Source: Acinetobacter sp. WC-141 (GTDB lineage: Bacteria; Pseudomonadota; Gammaproteobacteria; Pseudomonadales; Moraxellaceae). From it: a stretch of DNA of 45,502 bases. The stretch spans positions 1-45,502 of the forward strand of contig NZ_AMSS01000087.1 in the NCBI RefSeq assembly GCF_000313935.1. The letters run 5' to 3'. Positions 8,847 to 17,536 of this stretch are shown piece by piece. Below the pieces are notes generated by a model. That model was not told where the DNA came from. It saw only the letters and a program-made list of their open reading frames with translations, and ran no database searches. The position numbers were made by a program, and so were the translations under genes. Each line of letters begins with the position of its first letter. Position 1 is the stretch's first letter.

Positions 8847-9701
8847 TTAAGACTTCCTCAATTGATACCATGGGGTAAATCGGTTTCCAATCACACGCAC
8901 CAATGTACTGCTAAACATACCTAACGCTCCTATCAGCACCATGCCAACCACAATATTGCTATAGTTTTGCAAGGTGAAAGATTCCCATGTGAAATATCCA
9001 ATTCCGTGTTGACCCGAAATCATTTCGGCAGTCACTAAACAGAACCAACAAGTACCCATTCCAATAGATAAACCCGTAATAATGTTAGGTAATGCCCCCG
9101 GAATAATGACTTCATAAATGATGGCCAGATCAGAAGCACCCAGACTTTTCGCTGATGCAACGAGCCTTGGGTCAACCGCACCAACGCCATGTACGGTGTT
9201 TAATAAAATTGGAAATAAAGCCCCAATAAAGGTAATAAAAATCATGGAAGCTTCTGAGGATGGAAAAATCAGAATTGCTAAAGGAATCCATGCAACTGCT
9301 GGAATTGGACGTAATACTTCTAATGGCGGCATCAGAAATATAGCCAGTTTTTGATAACGTCCTGCTAACAAACCAATACCTACACCAATTAAAGCCGCTA
9401 GCACAAAACCAACCACTACGCGAAAAACACTAGATTCAACATGTTCAAATGCAGTGCTGAGTTGAAAGAAAGCCCATAGCGCATGAATGACATCTAAAGG
9501 TGTCGGGACATTGCTAAAGTTCACAATACCTAAATTTATTTTAAACTGAGCAAGTCCTTGCCAAATGACTATCCAAAAAGCTATAGATGTAAAAGCAATG
9601 GCATAGCTTTTTAAATGTGTTGGGCATAACCTCAATTGCTGAAAAAATTTAATCAAAAATGTACTTTGGTTTTTAGGTTTTGTTTGGACTAAACTACTCA
9701 T
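8847..9701 (-). CDS. ABC transporter permease, SsuC/TauC type
   Basis: Inner-membrane permease of 284 residues with about six helices and the BPD_transp_1 EAA-like loop (ASAKSLGASDLAIIYEVIIPGALPNIITGLSIG). LEVLRPIPAVAWIPLAILIF is the conserved segment of SsuC/TauC/NrtB permeases. It lies between the lipoprotein binding-protein gene (34-base gap) and the ATPase gene (one-base gap), completing a standard importer. Solute specificity is unknown. Confidence 0.9.
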   Translation of the reverse strand: MSSLVQTKPKNQSTFLIKFFQQLRLCPTHLKSYAIAFTSIAFWIVIWQGLAQFKINLGIVNFSNVPTPLDVIHALWAFFQLSTAFEHVESSVFRVVVGFVLAALIGVGIGLLAGRYQKLAIFLMPPLEVLRPIPAVAWIPLAILIFPSSEASMIFITFIGALFPILLNTVHGVGAVDPRLVASAKSLGASDLAIIYEVIIPGALPNIITGLSIGMGTCWFCLVTAEMISGQHGIGYFTWESFTLQNYSNIVVGMVLIGALGMFSSTLVRVIGNRFTPWYQLRKS

Positions 9702-9735
9702 TCGTCACCTCCTGCTCATTAGGTAAGACAACACA

Positions 9736-11166
9736 TCAGCTCTGTATTACAAGCTGAATAGCTTTAAAGTCATATACTTTTCCGCCCTGTTGTTTAGCCC
9801 ATTTTTCAGCATCATCTTTTAATAAAAAGGCCTGAATTTGTCCTGCTTTATCTGTGGCATACCATGCCAGATTGGCAAGTAACTTAATGTCGGACTGATG
9901 ATCTTGGCTATAAACCACACGCACCGTTTTTCCAGCTGCTTGAACTTTCTTTAAATCAGAAAAAGCATGCTCAGGTGTTTCATAGCTACGCACTTTTTCT
10001 TCACTCTTTACCCAAATTTGAGTTACCCGATCAAATGTTTTGATGGGTTGGCCCATTAAAGCGTCATTGGCAACCAAAGGTGATTTTGCATAGTCGGCCA
10101 GTTGCTGGCTATAATTAAGTCCGGATGCTTGAAATGCGTCCTTAATGTATTGATCATCAATAAATTTATTTACATCAAGCGTACCATCGTTTTTGCCTAA
10201 AACTTTTAAGGTGTCTATCGCAATTTGAGTCGCTTTTCGATATTCAGGTTTCCACGTTAAGTCACGAGTTTGTAGACCTAGTGGACCATGAAATAAATAG
10301 ACAACTTCGGCAGGAATACCCGTTTTTTCGGCAATAAGCTCACTATATTTTTCGGGTTGTTCTCGAATCAGGCGATTTGCTTCAATGGTTGCCTGTAAAT
10401 AAGCCTTTATAACTTCTGGATGCTGCTGTGCATAATCCTTGCTGGCAAGCGAACCATGAAATGTAGGTGATTTTGCTTGTGAACCATCATAGATTTTTTT
10501 AGCAAAGCCTTGGTAAGCAAATAACTCTCCAAATGGTACGAAGTCAGCATGCGCAGCAATCTTATGACTTTTTAATGCAGGCCCCGCCACTTCTGGCGCC
10601 TGAGCAATCACTTTAATATCTTTATCAAGTTGCCAACCTTCAGCTTGAATTGCTCGCAATAATAGTCCGTGAGCAGTTGAGGCAAAAGGTACAGAAATAG
10701 TCTGCCCCTTTAGCTCTTTAAGTGAAGTTACTTTTGAGTCAATTGGAACAACAATCGCATTACCACTGCCATTAATGCTGCCTGATAACGGTGCTAAAAA
10801 TATGCTTTCTTTTCCAGCTTTTTTAAATGCCGCTAAATTATTAACAGCAGGAAAGTCAGCCATTGCTCCCAAATCTAGTCGGCCAGCCACCATCTCACTG
10901 GTAAGTGGTGCACCAGAGGTAAAGTTTTTCCATTGAATGTCATATTTAACATTCTTGTATTCACCATCTTTGGGTAAATATTTTGATAATAAATTCAATT
11001 CACGAATGAGCAACCCACCTGTTGCACAGTTAATAGTGGTGTCTTGCGTACCAATCGCTACACGAACAGTTTCTGTTTTACTGCCGCACCCCACAGTGCC
11101 AAGTACAATGGCACCAATTAAGCTACTGAGTAATAGTTTTTTATTGATCAATTTATTTTGTCTCAT
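9736..11166 (-). CDS. ABC transporter substrate-binding lipoprotein with C-terminal NosL-like extension
   Basis: A 476-residue periplasmic binding protein anchored as a lipoprotein: hydrophobic signal at 8-25 with a lipobox-like TVGC at 24-27. The first about 340 residues resemble SsuA/TauA/NrtA proteins (VRVAIGTQDTTIN, EMVAGRLDLGAMADFPAV, ISVPFASTAHG, AQAPEVAGPAL). The family is normally about 320 residues; here about 95 extra residues at the end (about 380-476) contain VRVVYSQDH, LAWYATDKAGQIQAFLLKDDAEKWA and GGKVYDF, which resemble the NosL copper-chaperone fold, though the NosL metal-binding methionines are not evident. Order flavoprotein-ferredoxin-binding protein recalls asfABC. The ligand is unknown; sulfonate-like is inferred. 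Confidence 0.85.
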   Translation of the reverse strand: MRQNKLINKKLLLSSLIGAIVLGTVGCGSKTETVRVAIGTQDTTINCATGGLLIRELNLLSKYLPKDGEYKNVKYDIQWKNFTSGAPLTSEMVAGRLDLGAMADFPAVNNLAAFKKAGKESIFLAPLSGSINGSGNAIVVPIDSKVTSLKELKGQTISVPFASTAHGLLLRAIQAEGWQLDKDIKVIAQAPEVAGPALKSHKIAAHADFVPFGELFAYQGFAKKIYDGSQAKSPTFHGSLASKDYAQQHPEVIKAYLQATIEANRLIREQPEKYSELIAEKTGIPAEVVYLFHGPLGLQTRDLTWKPEYRKATQIAIDTLKVLGKNDGTLDVNKFIDDQYIKDAFQASGLNYSQQLADYAKSPLVANDALMGQPIKTFDRVTQIWVKSEEKVRSYETPEHAFSDLKKVQAAGKTVRVVYSQDHQSDIKLLANLAWYATDKAGQIQAFLLKDDAEKWAKQQGGKVYDFKAIQLVIQS

Positions 11167-11185
11167 ATTGAGTATTCCAAATTAA

Positions 11186-11431
11186 TTATTTGAGTAGGTA
11201 TGGGATATTTACTTTGACTGCATCTGTTGGGCAGTCCTTTTCACATGGCATGCAGTACCAACATTCATCAAACTGCATGAAAGCTTTTTGAGTTGTGGGA
11301 TCGATTGCTAATAAGTCCATTGGACAAACATCTACACAGACTGTGCATCCTTTATCAGCAATACATTTATCTTCATCGATAATGACGGGTGCGACAGTAC
11401 GGTGCTGAACTTCTTTAAAAATAAAAGCCAT
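11186..11431 (-). CDS. AprB-like 2x[4Fe-4S] ferredoxin
   Basis: An 81-residue electron-transfer protein with two cysteine clusters. The first has the AprB-type stretched form (CIADKGCTVCVDVCP) and the second is CWYCMPCEKDCP; together they can ligate two [4Fe-4S] clusters. The CWxCxxCxxxCP element is that of the adenylylsulfate reductase beta subunit, but the AprB C-terminal tail is missing, so this is a minimal version. It lies 20 bases downstream of the AprA-like flavoprotein, its likely electron partner, and 19 bases before the binding-protein gene. No dissimilatory sulfate genes (sat, dsr, qmo) are nearby, so an AMP-sulfite reaction is unlikely to be its sole role. Confidence 0.88.
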   Translation of the reverse strand: MAFIFKEVQHRTVAPVIIDEDKCIADKGCTVCVDVCPMDLLAIDPTTQKAFMQFDECWYCMPCEKDCPTDAVKVNIPYLLK

Positions 11432-11451
11432 GATTTGAATTCCTGATTTAT

Positions 11452-13185
11452 TTAGTCTGCAAGAGCAACATCTTTTTGAATACGTAAACGGTCATACGAC
11501 ACAGCCTCATCTTGATTAATCGGAACCACATAAGGCTCGATTGTTTTTTTGAAACTGACCATGTTGCCCTGTTCATCTTTTTTTAAATGCGCGTGACAGA
11601 ACCAATCTAAGTTATTTTTTTGAGGGAAATCTGCTCTATAGTGGTACAGTCCCCAGCGACTTTCTTCCCTAAACAATGAAGCTCTAGCTGCCATTTCCGC
11701 ACAGTCTCGAATAAAAGAAACTTCAGCGGCACGCATCAACTCATGAGGGTTTCTTGCAGAGATTCGCTTAATATCCTGTTTGATTTCTTCAAAACGCTTG
11801 AGCCCAATTTCCATTTTTTGGCGAGTTTTAGGTGGTTGCAAATAGTCATTTACAAAACGGCGCAGCTTATATTCCACTTGCTCTGGAGATAAACCTTCTG
11901 AGCAATTCAGTGGCGCAAATATTCGAGCTTTTTCTGCTTCTATTTCACCTTGGTTTAATTCGCTATCTTTAATTGCATTCACATATTGCGCGGCATTTAC
12001 ACCCGCAAACCATCCGTAGGTAAATGCACCAAGCATATAGTTATGAGGTACAGCCGCCATATCGCCAGCGCTATATAATCCCTTAACCGAAGTCTCGGCT
12101 TTTTCATTGACCCATACACCAGAAGCACTATGTCCGCTACAGAAACCAATTTCTGAAATATGCATTTCCACCATATCTTGACGGTAATTGGTTCCTCGGC
12201 CTTCATGGAAACGACCACGGCTTGGACGCTCATTGGTATGTAGAATCTCTTCAATAGTTTGAATGGTTTCTTCAGCCAGATGATCTACTTTTAAATAAAC
12301 AGGACCATTACCACTTTCCAGTTCTTGGTAAAACTCCCACATCATTTGACCACTCCAGTAGTCACATTCAATGAAACGTTCACCTTTACTGTTGGCGGTA
12401 TAACCTCCTAAAGGACCTGTGACATAGGCACAAGCTGGGCCGTTATAGTCTTTAATCAGTGGATTAATCTGGAAGCATTCTAAGTTGGCAAGTTCAGCAC
12501 CTGCATGGTATGCCATTGCATAGCCGTCACCTGCATTGGTTGGGTTTTCATAAGTGCCCATCAAGTAGCCTGAAGCTGGCAAACCTAAACGCCCTGCAGC
12601 ACCACAACATAAAATGGCAGCTTTCGTTTTAATGACATAAAAGTCACCACTACGACAGTCAAAACCAAGTACACCATTGATTGCACCTTGCTCATTTTTT
12701 AAAAGCTTTGTGGTGACAATCCGATTATTAATTTTGACTTGGGCTCGCTTTAACTGACGATATAAAACTTTTTTAACGTCATGACCTTCGGGCATTGGTA
12801 AAACATATGCACCCATGTGATGTACTTTTTTTACTGCAAATTCACCGGTCTCATCTTTTTCAAACTTAATGCCCCATTGATCGAGCTGTTGAATGGTTTT
12901 GAAACTATGCTTCGCATATGCATATACAGTGGTTTGGTTAACTACCCCATCGTTGGCAATGGTAATTTCTTTGGTGTATTGCTCAGGTGTTGCGTAGCCC
13001 GGAATGACAGCATTATTCAGCCCATCCATTCCCATTGAAATCGCCCCACTACGTTTTACATTCGCTTTTTCAATGAGCAAGACTTTTAAATTCGGGTTTT
13101 CTTGTTTGGCTTTAATCGCAGCCATTGGCCCTGCAGTTCCACCACCAATCACCACAATATCGAACTCAAGATATTTAGTTTCCAT
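11452..13185 (-). CDS. AprA-like FAD-dependent oxidoreductase (fumarate reductase/APS reductase flavoprotein superfamily)
   Basis: A 577-residue flavoenzyme of the succinate dehydrogenase/fumarate reductase/AprA superfamily. It has the FAD dinucleotide fold FDIVVIGGGTAGPMAA at 8-23, the IEKANVKRSGAISMGMDG loop seen in AprA, CCGAAGRLG, and the C-terminal FAD block GLYSAGDMAA...LGAFTYGWFAG. The start at 13185 is preferred over the longer frame (13299) because AAGGAT sits 9 bases upstream and the FAD fold follows at once. It pairs with the AprB-like ferredoxin downstream and sits in one operon with a sulfonate-type importer. Gene order matches asfA-asfB-asfC of aromatic-sulfonate users, so a reductive or electron-supplying step in organosulfur use is inferred. 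The substrate is unknown. Confidence 0.85.
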   Translation of the reverse strand: METKYLEFDIVVIGGGTAGPMAAIKAKQENPNLKVLLIEKANVKRSGAISMGMDGLNNAVIPGYATPEQYTKEITIANDGVVNQTTVYAYAKHSFKTIQQLDQWGIKFEKDETGEFAVKKVHHMGAYVLPMPEGHDVKKVLYRQLKRAQVKINNRIVTTKLLKNEQGAINGVLGFDCRSGDFYVIKTKAAILCCGAAGRLGLPASGYLMGTYENPTNAGDGYAMAYHAGAELANLECFQINPLIKDYNGPACAYVTGPLGGYTANSKGERFIECDYWSGQMMWEFYQELESGNGPVYLKVDHLAEETIQTIEEILHTNERPSRGRFHEGRGTNYRQDMVEMHISEIGFCSGHSASGVWVNEKAETSVKGLYSAGDMAAVPHNYMLGAFTYGWFAGVNAAQYVNAIKDSELNQGEIEAEKARIFAPLNCSEGLSPEQVEYKLRRFVNDYLQPPKTRQKMEIGLKRFEEIKQDIKRISARNPHELMRAAEVSFIRDCAEMAARASLFREESRWGLYHYRADFPQKNNLDWFCHAHLKKDEQGNMVSFKKTIEPYVVPINQDEAVSYDRLRIQKDVALAD

Positions 13186-13213
13186 TGTAAAATCCTTATT
13201 TTTATCTGAGTTA

Positions 13214-13957
13214 TTAACGATGAATACGTAAACGGTACTGGAAGGTATCGCCCGAGAAATAGAGATATTCATAGTCAATCGGTTGACCATTTGCGTCATG
13301 AGTTAAACGTTCAACCCGTAATACTGGAGTTCCGATTTCGACTTGCAATAAAGCCGCCAATTCTTCATCCGCCACCGTGGCATCAATACTTAAATCCGCA
13401 TGTCCCAAAGGGATGTCACACTCTTGTTCTAATGCCTTGAAAATATCGGTTGTACGTAAATCAATCGCTTTTTCTTTCAGCTTTAAACCAATATGTTCTG
13501 GCAAATAAGTCAACTCATAAGACACTGGCTGACGGTTGAGTAAACGAACACGTTGAATTTCATACACATTGGCTTTAACAGGTAACTTTAATTTGGGTAC
13601 AACATGCATCGGGATCTGCTTAAGCTCGGCCGAGATGACACGGTTTAAAATTTCGTGACCAGCAGATGACATTGCTTCCGCAAAACCCTGCAAACTTGAA
13701 ATGTTCTGGAATGTTTTTGGCTTACTTACAAAGGTCCCTTTACCTGGCACCTTAAAAATATAGCCTTCCAACTGTAATTGGTTGAGTGCTTGGCGAACTG
13801 TGATTCGGCTTACACCGAACTGTTCAGCAAACTCATTTTCAGATGGAATTTGGCTCAGCACTGCATATTCCCCATTTACAATTTTGTTTAGGATGAGCTC
13901 CCTTAACTGATCGTAAAGAGGTTTATGATTTTTGGGGTCTTGGGGTAGCTGGCTCAC
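13214..13957 (-). CDS. GntR-family transcriptional regulator, HutC subfamily (UTRA domain)
   Basis: DNA-binding regulator with an N-terminal winged helix (PLYDQLRELILNKI..., PSENEFAEQFGVSRITVRQAL) and a C-terminal UTRA effector domain (VYEIQRVRLLNRQPVSYELTYLP; RVERLTHDANGQPIDYEYLYF). The longest frame starts with TTG at 13966 directly against a CAGG; GTG at 13957 (VSQLPQD...) is a better start with AGG 9 bases upstream and gives 248 residues. It is the first gene of the leftward unit, 28 bases before the AprA-like gene, so it is likely its local regulator. A TGTTATAACA palindrome sits just before the start, suggesting autoregulation. Confidence 0.87.
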   Translation of the reverse strand: MSQLPQDPKNHKPLYDQLRELILNKIVNGEYAVLSQIPSENEFAEQFGVSRITVRQALNQLQLEGYIFKVPGKGTFVSKPKTFQNISSLQGFAEAMSSAGHEILNRVISAELKQIPMHVVPKLKLPVKANVYEIQRVRLLNRQPVSYELTYLPEHIGLKLKEKAIDLRTTDIFKALEQECDIPLGHADLSIDATVADEELAALLQVEIGTPVLRVERLTHDANGQPIDYEYLYFSGDTFQYRLRIHR

Positions 13958-13968
13958 AATGCACAACC

Positions 13969-13978
13969 TGTTATAACA
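13969..13978. promoter_or_regulatory. candidate GntR operator palindrome
   Basis: Perfect palindrome TGTTATAACA immediately upstream of the gntR start. HutC-type regulators favour GT-(N)-TA-rich-AC palindromes, so this may be the autoregulatory site. A single copy was found. Confidence 0.35.
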
Positions 13979-14198
13979 ACTTGAGCAAATAATGTTTAAA
14001 ATGTTTCAGCTTTGGAAATAATTTAAAGCGATAACTTTAGTTGAAAAAATAATTTCAATTCATATCAATGAATTAATGAATAGTTATCTATAAAAGTTGA
14101 ATCGTTATCATAAAAAATACATTTGTGTTTGTTATGCTATAAAACATACTCCGTTATGCCATAAACGTAAAAATTACTATTATTTTTTAGGGGATAAT

Positions 14199-15548
14199 AT
14201 GCAACAAAAACAACAAAGTAACCCTGATGATTCAGTGGAGCAAGTCACCTTCTGGCAAGCCTTTTTATTTTGGCTCAAGCTTGGTTTTATTAGTTTTGGG
14301 GGGCCAGCTGGACAAATCGCTGTGATGCATCAGGAACTCGTTGAACGAAAGCGCTGGATATCTGAAAAAAGATTTTTGCATGCCCTGAACTACTGCATGT
14401 TGTTACCCGGCCCTGAAGCACAGCAATTAGCAACCTACATTGGTTGGCTTATGCATAGAACTGCTGGAGGATTGGTTGCAGGTATTCTATTTGTATTACC
14501 CTCCTTATTTATTTTAATCGGACTGTCTTGGGTTTACATAAAATTTGGAGATGTTCCCGTTATTGCAGGCATTTTCTACGGAATCAAGCCTGCCGTTACC
14601 GCAATCGTCTTTCATGCAACGTACCGTATAGGTAGCCGTTCGCTTAAAAATAAATTTTTATGGTTCGTCGCGATTGCTGCGTTTCTTGCCATTTTTGTCT
14701 TAAAGCTACCTTTCCCGGTTATTGTTTTATCAGCTGGTATTGCTGGCTATTTAGCGAGTAAAAAGTACCCAGAACTATTTTCCTCAACGGTTGGACATAA
14801 AGCCAGTCAAAAAGATTATGGACCGGCATTTATTGATGATAATACTCCAACACCAGCACATGCCAAATTTCATTGGTTAGGCTTATTAAAACTTATTTTA
14901 ATTGCTATCGGGTTATGGTTATTGCCTATTTTAGTTTTAGGTTCATATTTTGGATGGCATCATTCTTATACTCAAATGGCGTGGTTTTTTACTAAAGCCG
15001 CATTGCTGACTTTTGGGGGTGCATACGCGGTTTTACCTTATGTCTATCAAGGGGCTGTAAATCATTTCGGTTGGCTTTCACCTACCCAAATGATTGATGG
15101 ATTGGCACTTGGGGAAACTACACCCGGCCCACTGATTATGGTGGTTGCCTTTGTTGGTTTTTTAGGAGGTGTCAATCATTCATTACTTGGGTCTGAGCAT
15201 CTATTTTTTGCTGGAGCATTAGGTGCTGTCATTGTGACTTGGTTTACTTTTCTCTTTTCATTTGTATTTATTTTTGCCGGTGCACCCATTATTGAATCTA
15301 CACATAATGAAATTAAGTTTACGGCGCCACTCACGGCAATTACCGCGGCTGTGGTCGGCGTCATTTTAAATTTAGCATTATTTTTTAGTTATCACGTGTT
15401 ATGGCCACACGGTTTTTCTGGTCACTTTGATGTTATCGCAGCCTTAATTACCATTGCTGCATTTATTGCCTTATTCCGTTTTAACATTAACGTGTTATAT
15501 GTCATTTTTGCATCAGCACTGATTGGTTTAGGTGTTTATCTTATATAA
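14199..15548 (+). CDS. chrA: chromate transporter (CHR family, two-domain ChrA)
   Basis: Inner-membrane chromate efflux protein of 449 residues with two homologous CHR halves. The N-half has FWLKLGFISFGGPAGQIAVMH, LNYCMLLPGPEAQQLATYIGW and LFVLPS; the C-half repeats the pattern in FFTKAALLTFGGAYAVLPYV and DGLALGETTPGPLIMVVAFVGF. Start ATG 14199 is preferred: AGGGG lies 6-7 bases upstream. The longer frame begins with TTG at 14097 and adds 34 non-conserved residues. It is divergent from the GntR/AprAB-like unit. Chromate is a sulfate analogue, so the placement beside sulfur genes is notable, but ChrA proteins are widespread and the link is inference. Confidence 0.92.
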   Translation: MQQKQQSNPDDSVEQVTFWQAFLFWLKLGFISFGGPAGQIAVMHQELVERKRWISEKRFLHALNYCMLLPGPEAQQLATYIGWLMHRTAGGLVAGILFVLPSLFILIGLSWVYIKFGDVPVIAGIFYGIKPAVTAIVFHATYRIGSRSLKNKFLWFVAIAAFLAIFVLKLPFPVIVLSAGIAGYLASKKYPELFSSTVGHKASQKDYGPAFIDDNTPTPAHAKFHWLGLLKLILIAIGLWLLPILVLGSYFGWHHSYTQMAWFFTKAALLTFGGAYAVLPYVYQGAVNHFGWLSPTQMIDGLALGETTPGPLIMVVAFVGFLGGVNHSLLGSEHLFFAGALGAVIVTWFTFLFSFVFIFAGAPIIESTHNEIKFTAPLTAITAAVVGVILNLALFFSYHVLWPHGFSGHFDVIAALITIAAFIALFRFNINVLYVIFASALIGLGVYLI

Positions 15549-15566
15549 ATATTAGTCATGAGTCCC

Positions 15567-16421
15567 TTAACGTAACTGTGAAGGACTCATGCCATAAAAC
15601 TGTTTAAAGCGATGGCTTAAATGGCTCGCTGAACTAAAACCACATACAAGAGCAATATCTTGTAAAGAAAGCTGAGATGACTGAATGAGCCCTTTTGCCT
15701 TAGTTAAGCGTCTTTGCATGACATATTGATGAGGCGCCATATTCATGGATTGCTTAAACATATGAGCAAAATGGTATTCGCTTAAATTCACAACATTTGC
15801 TAAATCAGACAAAGTGAGTGCTTGGTCTAAATGCCCTTCAATCCAGTCTTGAATATATTTAAGTTTATGAGGTGCCAATCCACCTTTAATGACAGGTTGC
15901 TGCCACTTAACATTGCTATATCTTCGAATTAAATGATTTAGCAATAAACTGGCAGTTGTACTCATTTGTAAATGGTTTGATGAATCATTCCAATCACAAT
16001 CTAACAAGAAAAACTGATATAGCGCACGAATCTTTTCGTCGTCATTAAAGACAACTTCGTTTAGTTCAATTTGATTGGGCTCTTTGTCCCATATTTTTTC
16101 AGCAACATCACGCAAATGTTGGTCGGTATAATACAAATGAACGAATTTAAGCCCACCTCGTATATCCCAAGTCGACTCCTGATGTTCAGGCAACAAGCAA
16201 AAACGACCCGGCCCACCGCCATTTTTCCAGCCGGCAGGGGTTTTTTGATAGCTTTCATAGCCATCTTGAATATAAAGACTTAAAGTATGGTGATCGCTAC
16301 AGACACTTACACGATCTTGCTCATTAGACCAAAATGCAAGTTGCATATTTTCATCAAGCACCACAGTTTCGTGAAGCTTGGCTTTAGATTGCTGTAGCTG
16401 TTCTAAAGTTTGATAGGCCAT
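15567..16421 (-). CDS. AraC-family transcriptional regulator
   Basis: A 284-residue regulator with an N-terminal effector/cupin-like region (about 1-170) and a C-terminal double helix-turn-helix: LSDLANVVNLSEYHFAHMFKQSMNMAPHQYVMQRRL and DIALVCGFSSASHLSHRFKQFYGMSPSQLR, the classic AraC signature. It is divergent from the EamA transporter gene (166 bases between starts), a usual arrangement for a regulator and its target. The 3' end is close to and convergent with chrA (18 bases between stops). The effector is unknown. Confidence 0.92.
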   Translation of the reverse strand: MAYQTLEQLQQSKAKLHETVVLDENMQLAFWSNEQDRVSVCSDHHTLSLYIQDGYESYQKTPAGWKNGGGPGRFCLLPEHQESTWDIRGGLKFVHLYYTDQHLRDVAEKIWDKEPNQIELNEVVFNDDEKIRALYQFFLLDCDWNDSSNHLQMSTTASLLLNHLIRRYSNVKWQQPVIKGGLAPHKLKYIQDWIEGHLDQALTLSDLANVVNLSEYHFAHMFKQSMNMAPHQYVMQRRLTKAKGLIQSSQLSLQDIALVCGFSSASHLSHRFKQFYGMSPSQLR

Positions 16422-16587
16422 GCAAAATTAAAACGAATATCATTGAGCTTAAGTTAACCATATTCAGCAAAATTCAGCTAGTTCAGTTATATAAAAAGCG
16501 CAAGATCTTGCATGTATAACACAAGAATATATACGTGAAAAATTAAGCATTCCTAGATACTTAAGTTTGGTAATCGAGGATGAAGTT

Positions 16588-17505
16588 ATGAATATTTTAC
16601 TCTATGTTGCGGTGGTGTTGATTTGGGGAACAACATGGATTGGAATTGCCGTTCAAAGCCATTATGCAACACCCGTTGTCGCGATTTTATGGCGTTTTGC
16701 CATTTCAGCCTTATTACTTTGGGTTGTTTTACTATTTTCAGGAAAATTACAGCGAATTGCTTTAAAAGACCATTTGTTTTGTATGCTGCAAGGCCTTTGT
16801 GTTTTCGGCCTAAACTTTATTTGTTTTTATACCGCCGTTAAATATGTAAATAGCGGTTTAGAGTCCGTTATTTTTTCGATGGCTGTTTTCTTTAATGCCA
16901 TTAATGCGCTTATCTTTTTTAAGCAAAAACCTTCCCCAAACTTTGCTCCAGCTGCACTTTTAGGACTTGGTGGTATTGTTTTACTGTTTTGGCATGACCT
17001 GATTAATAGCCAGTTTAATGCGCAGTTATTAATGGGTATTGGACTATGTGCAATAGGCACTTACGGTTTTTCTTTAGGAAATATGATTAGTGTTAGACAC
17101 CAAAAACGTGGCCTAAATATTTTTTCAACAAATTGCTATGCTATGACTTATGGTGCATTGGTGATGTTAAGTCTAGCTTTATTTACAGGCCAAAATCTAA
17201 TGCCTCCAATGAATTTCCCATTTTTAAGTTCGGTACTTTACTTGGCTGTATTTGGTACGGTTATTGGGTTCTCGGCTTATTTTTCTTTGGTTGGGCGAAT
17301 TGGTGCAGCCAAAGCAGCTTATAGCACATTACTTTTCCCTTTAGTCGCTCTAACAGTTTCTACCTTCTTTGAAGGATATGAGTGGACCTTAAATGCATTA
17401 TTTGGAATTTTACTAATCTTACTCGGCAATTACTTAATGTTCAGTAAGTTTGAAATTGGAAAGAAGTTATTTAGCAGTCAAAAAAGTTGTGAGAAGCAGG
17501 CCTAA
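16588..17505 (+). CDS. EamA/DMT-superfamily transporter
   Basis: Inner-membrane transporter of 305 residues with about ten helices in two EamA repeats (first about 1-130, second about 140-290). WGTTWIGIAVQ near the start, GLNFICFYTAVKYVNSGLESVIFS, and AYFSLVGRIGAAKAAYSTLLFPLVALTVS in the second repeat are hallmarks of the RhaT/YdcZ-type exporters. Start ATG 16588 has GAGG 8 bases upstream; the longer frame begins at TTG 16567. It is divergent from the AraC regulator, probably its controller, and is followed by a terminator. Substrate unknown; amino acid or metabolite export is typical. Confidence 0.88.
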   Translation: MNILLYVAVVLIWGTTWIGIAVQSHYATPVVAILWRFAISALLLWVVLLFSGKLQRIALKDHLFCMLQGLCVFGLNFICFYTAVKYVNSGLESVIFSMAVFFNAINALIFFKQKPSPNFAPAALLGLGGIVLLFWHDLINSQFNAQLLMGIGLCAIGTYGFSLGNMISVRHQKRGLNIFSTNCYAMTYGALVMLSLALFTGQNLMPPMNFPFLSSVLYLAVFGTVIGFSAYFSLVGRIGAAKAAYSTLLFPLVALTVSTFFEGYEWTLNALFGILLILLGNYLMFSKFEIGKKLFSSQKSCEKQA

Positions 17506-17519
17506 AAGCCTGCTTTTTT
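17494..17519 (+). terminator. rho-independent terminator after the EamA gene
   Basis: Eight-bp stem AAGCAGGC / GCCTGCTT with loop CTAAAA, followed by T-run. It overlaps the last codons and stop of the gene. Confidence 0.85.
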
Positions 17520-17536
17520 ATAAATCATAATTAATT

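Noticed and set aside
13186..13299. N-terminal extension of the AprA-like flavoprotein
   Set aside because: It overlaps the gntR gene, has no homology, and a good ribosome site precedes ATG 13185.
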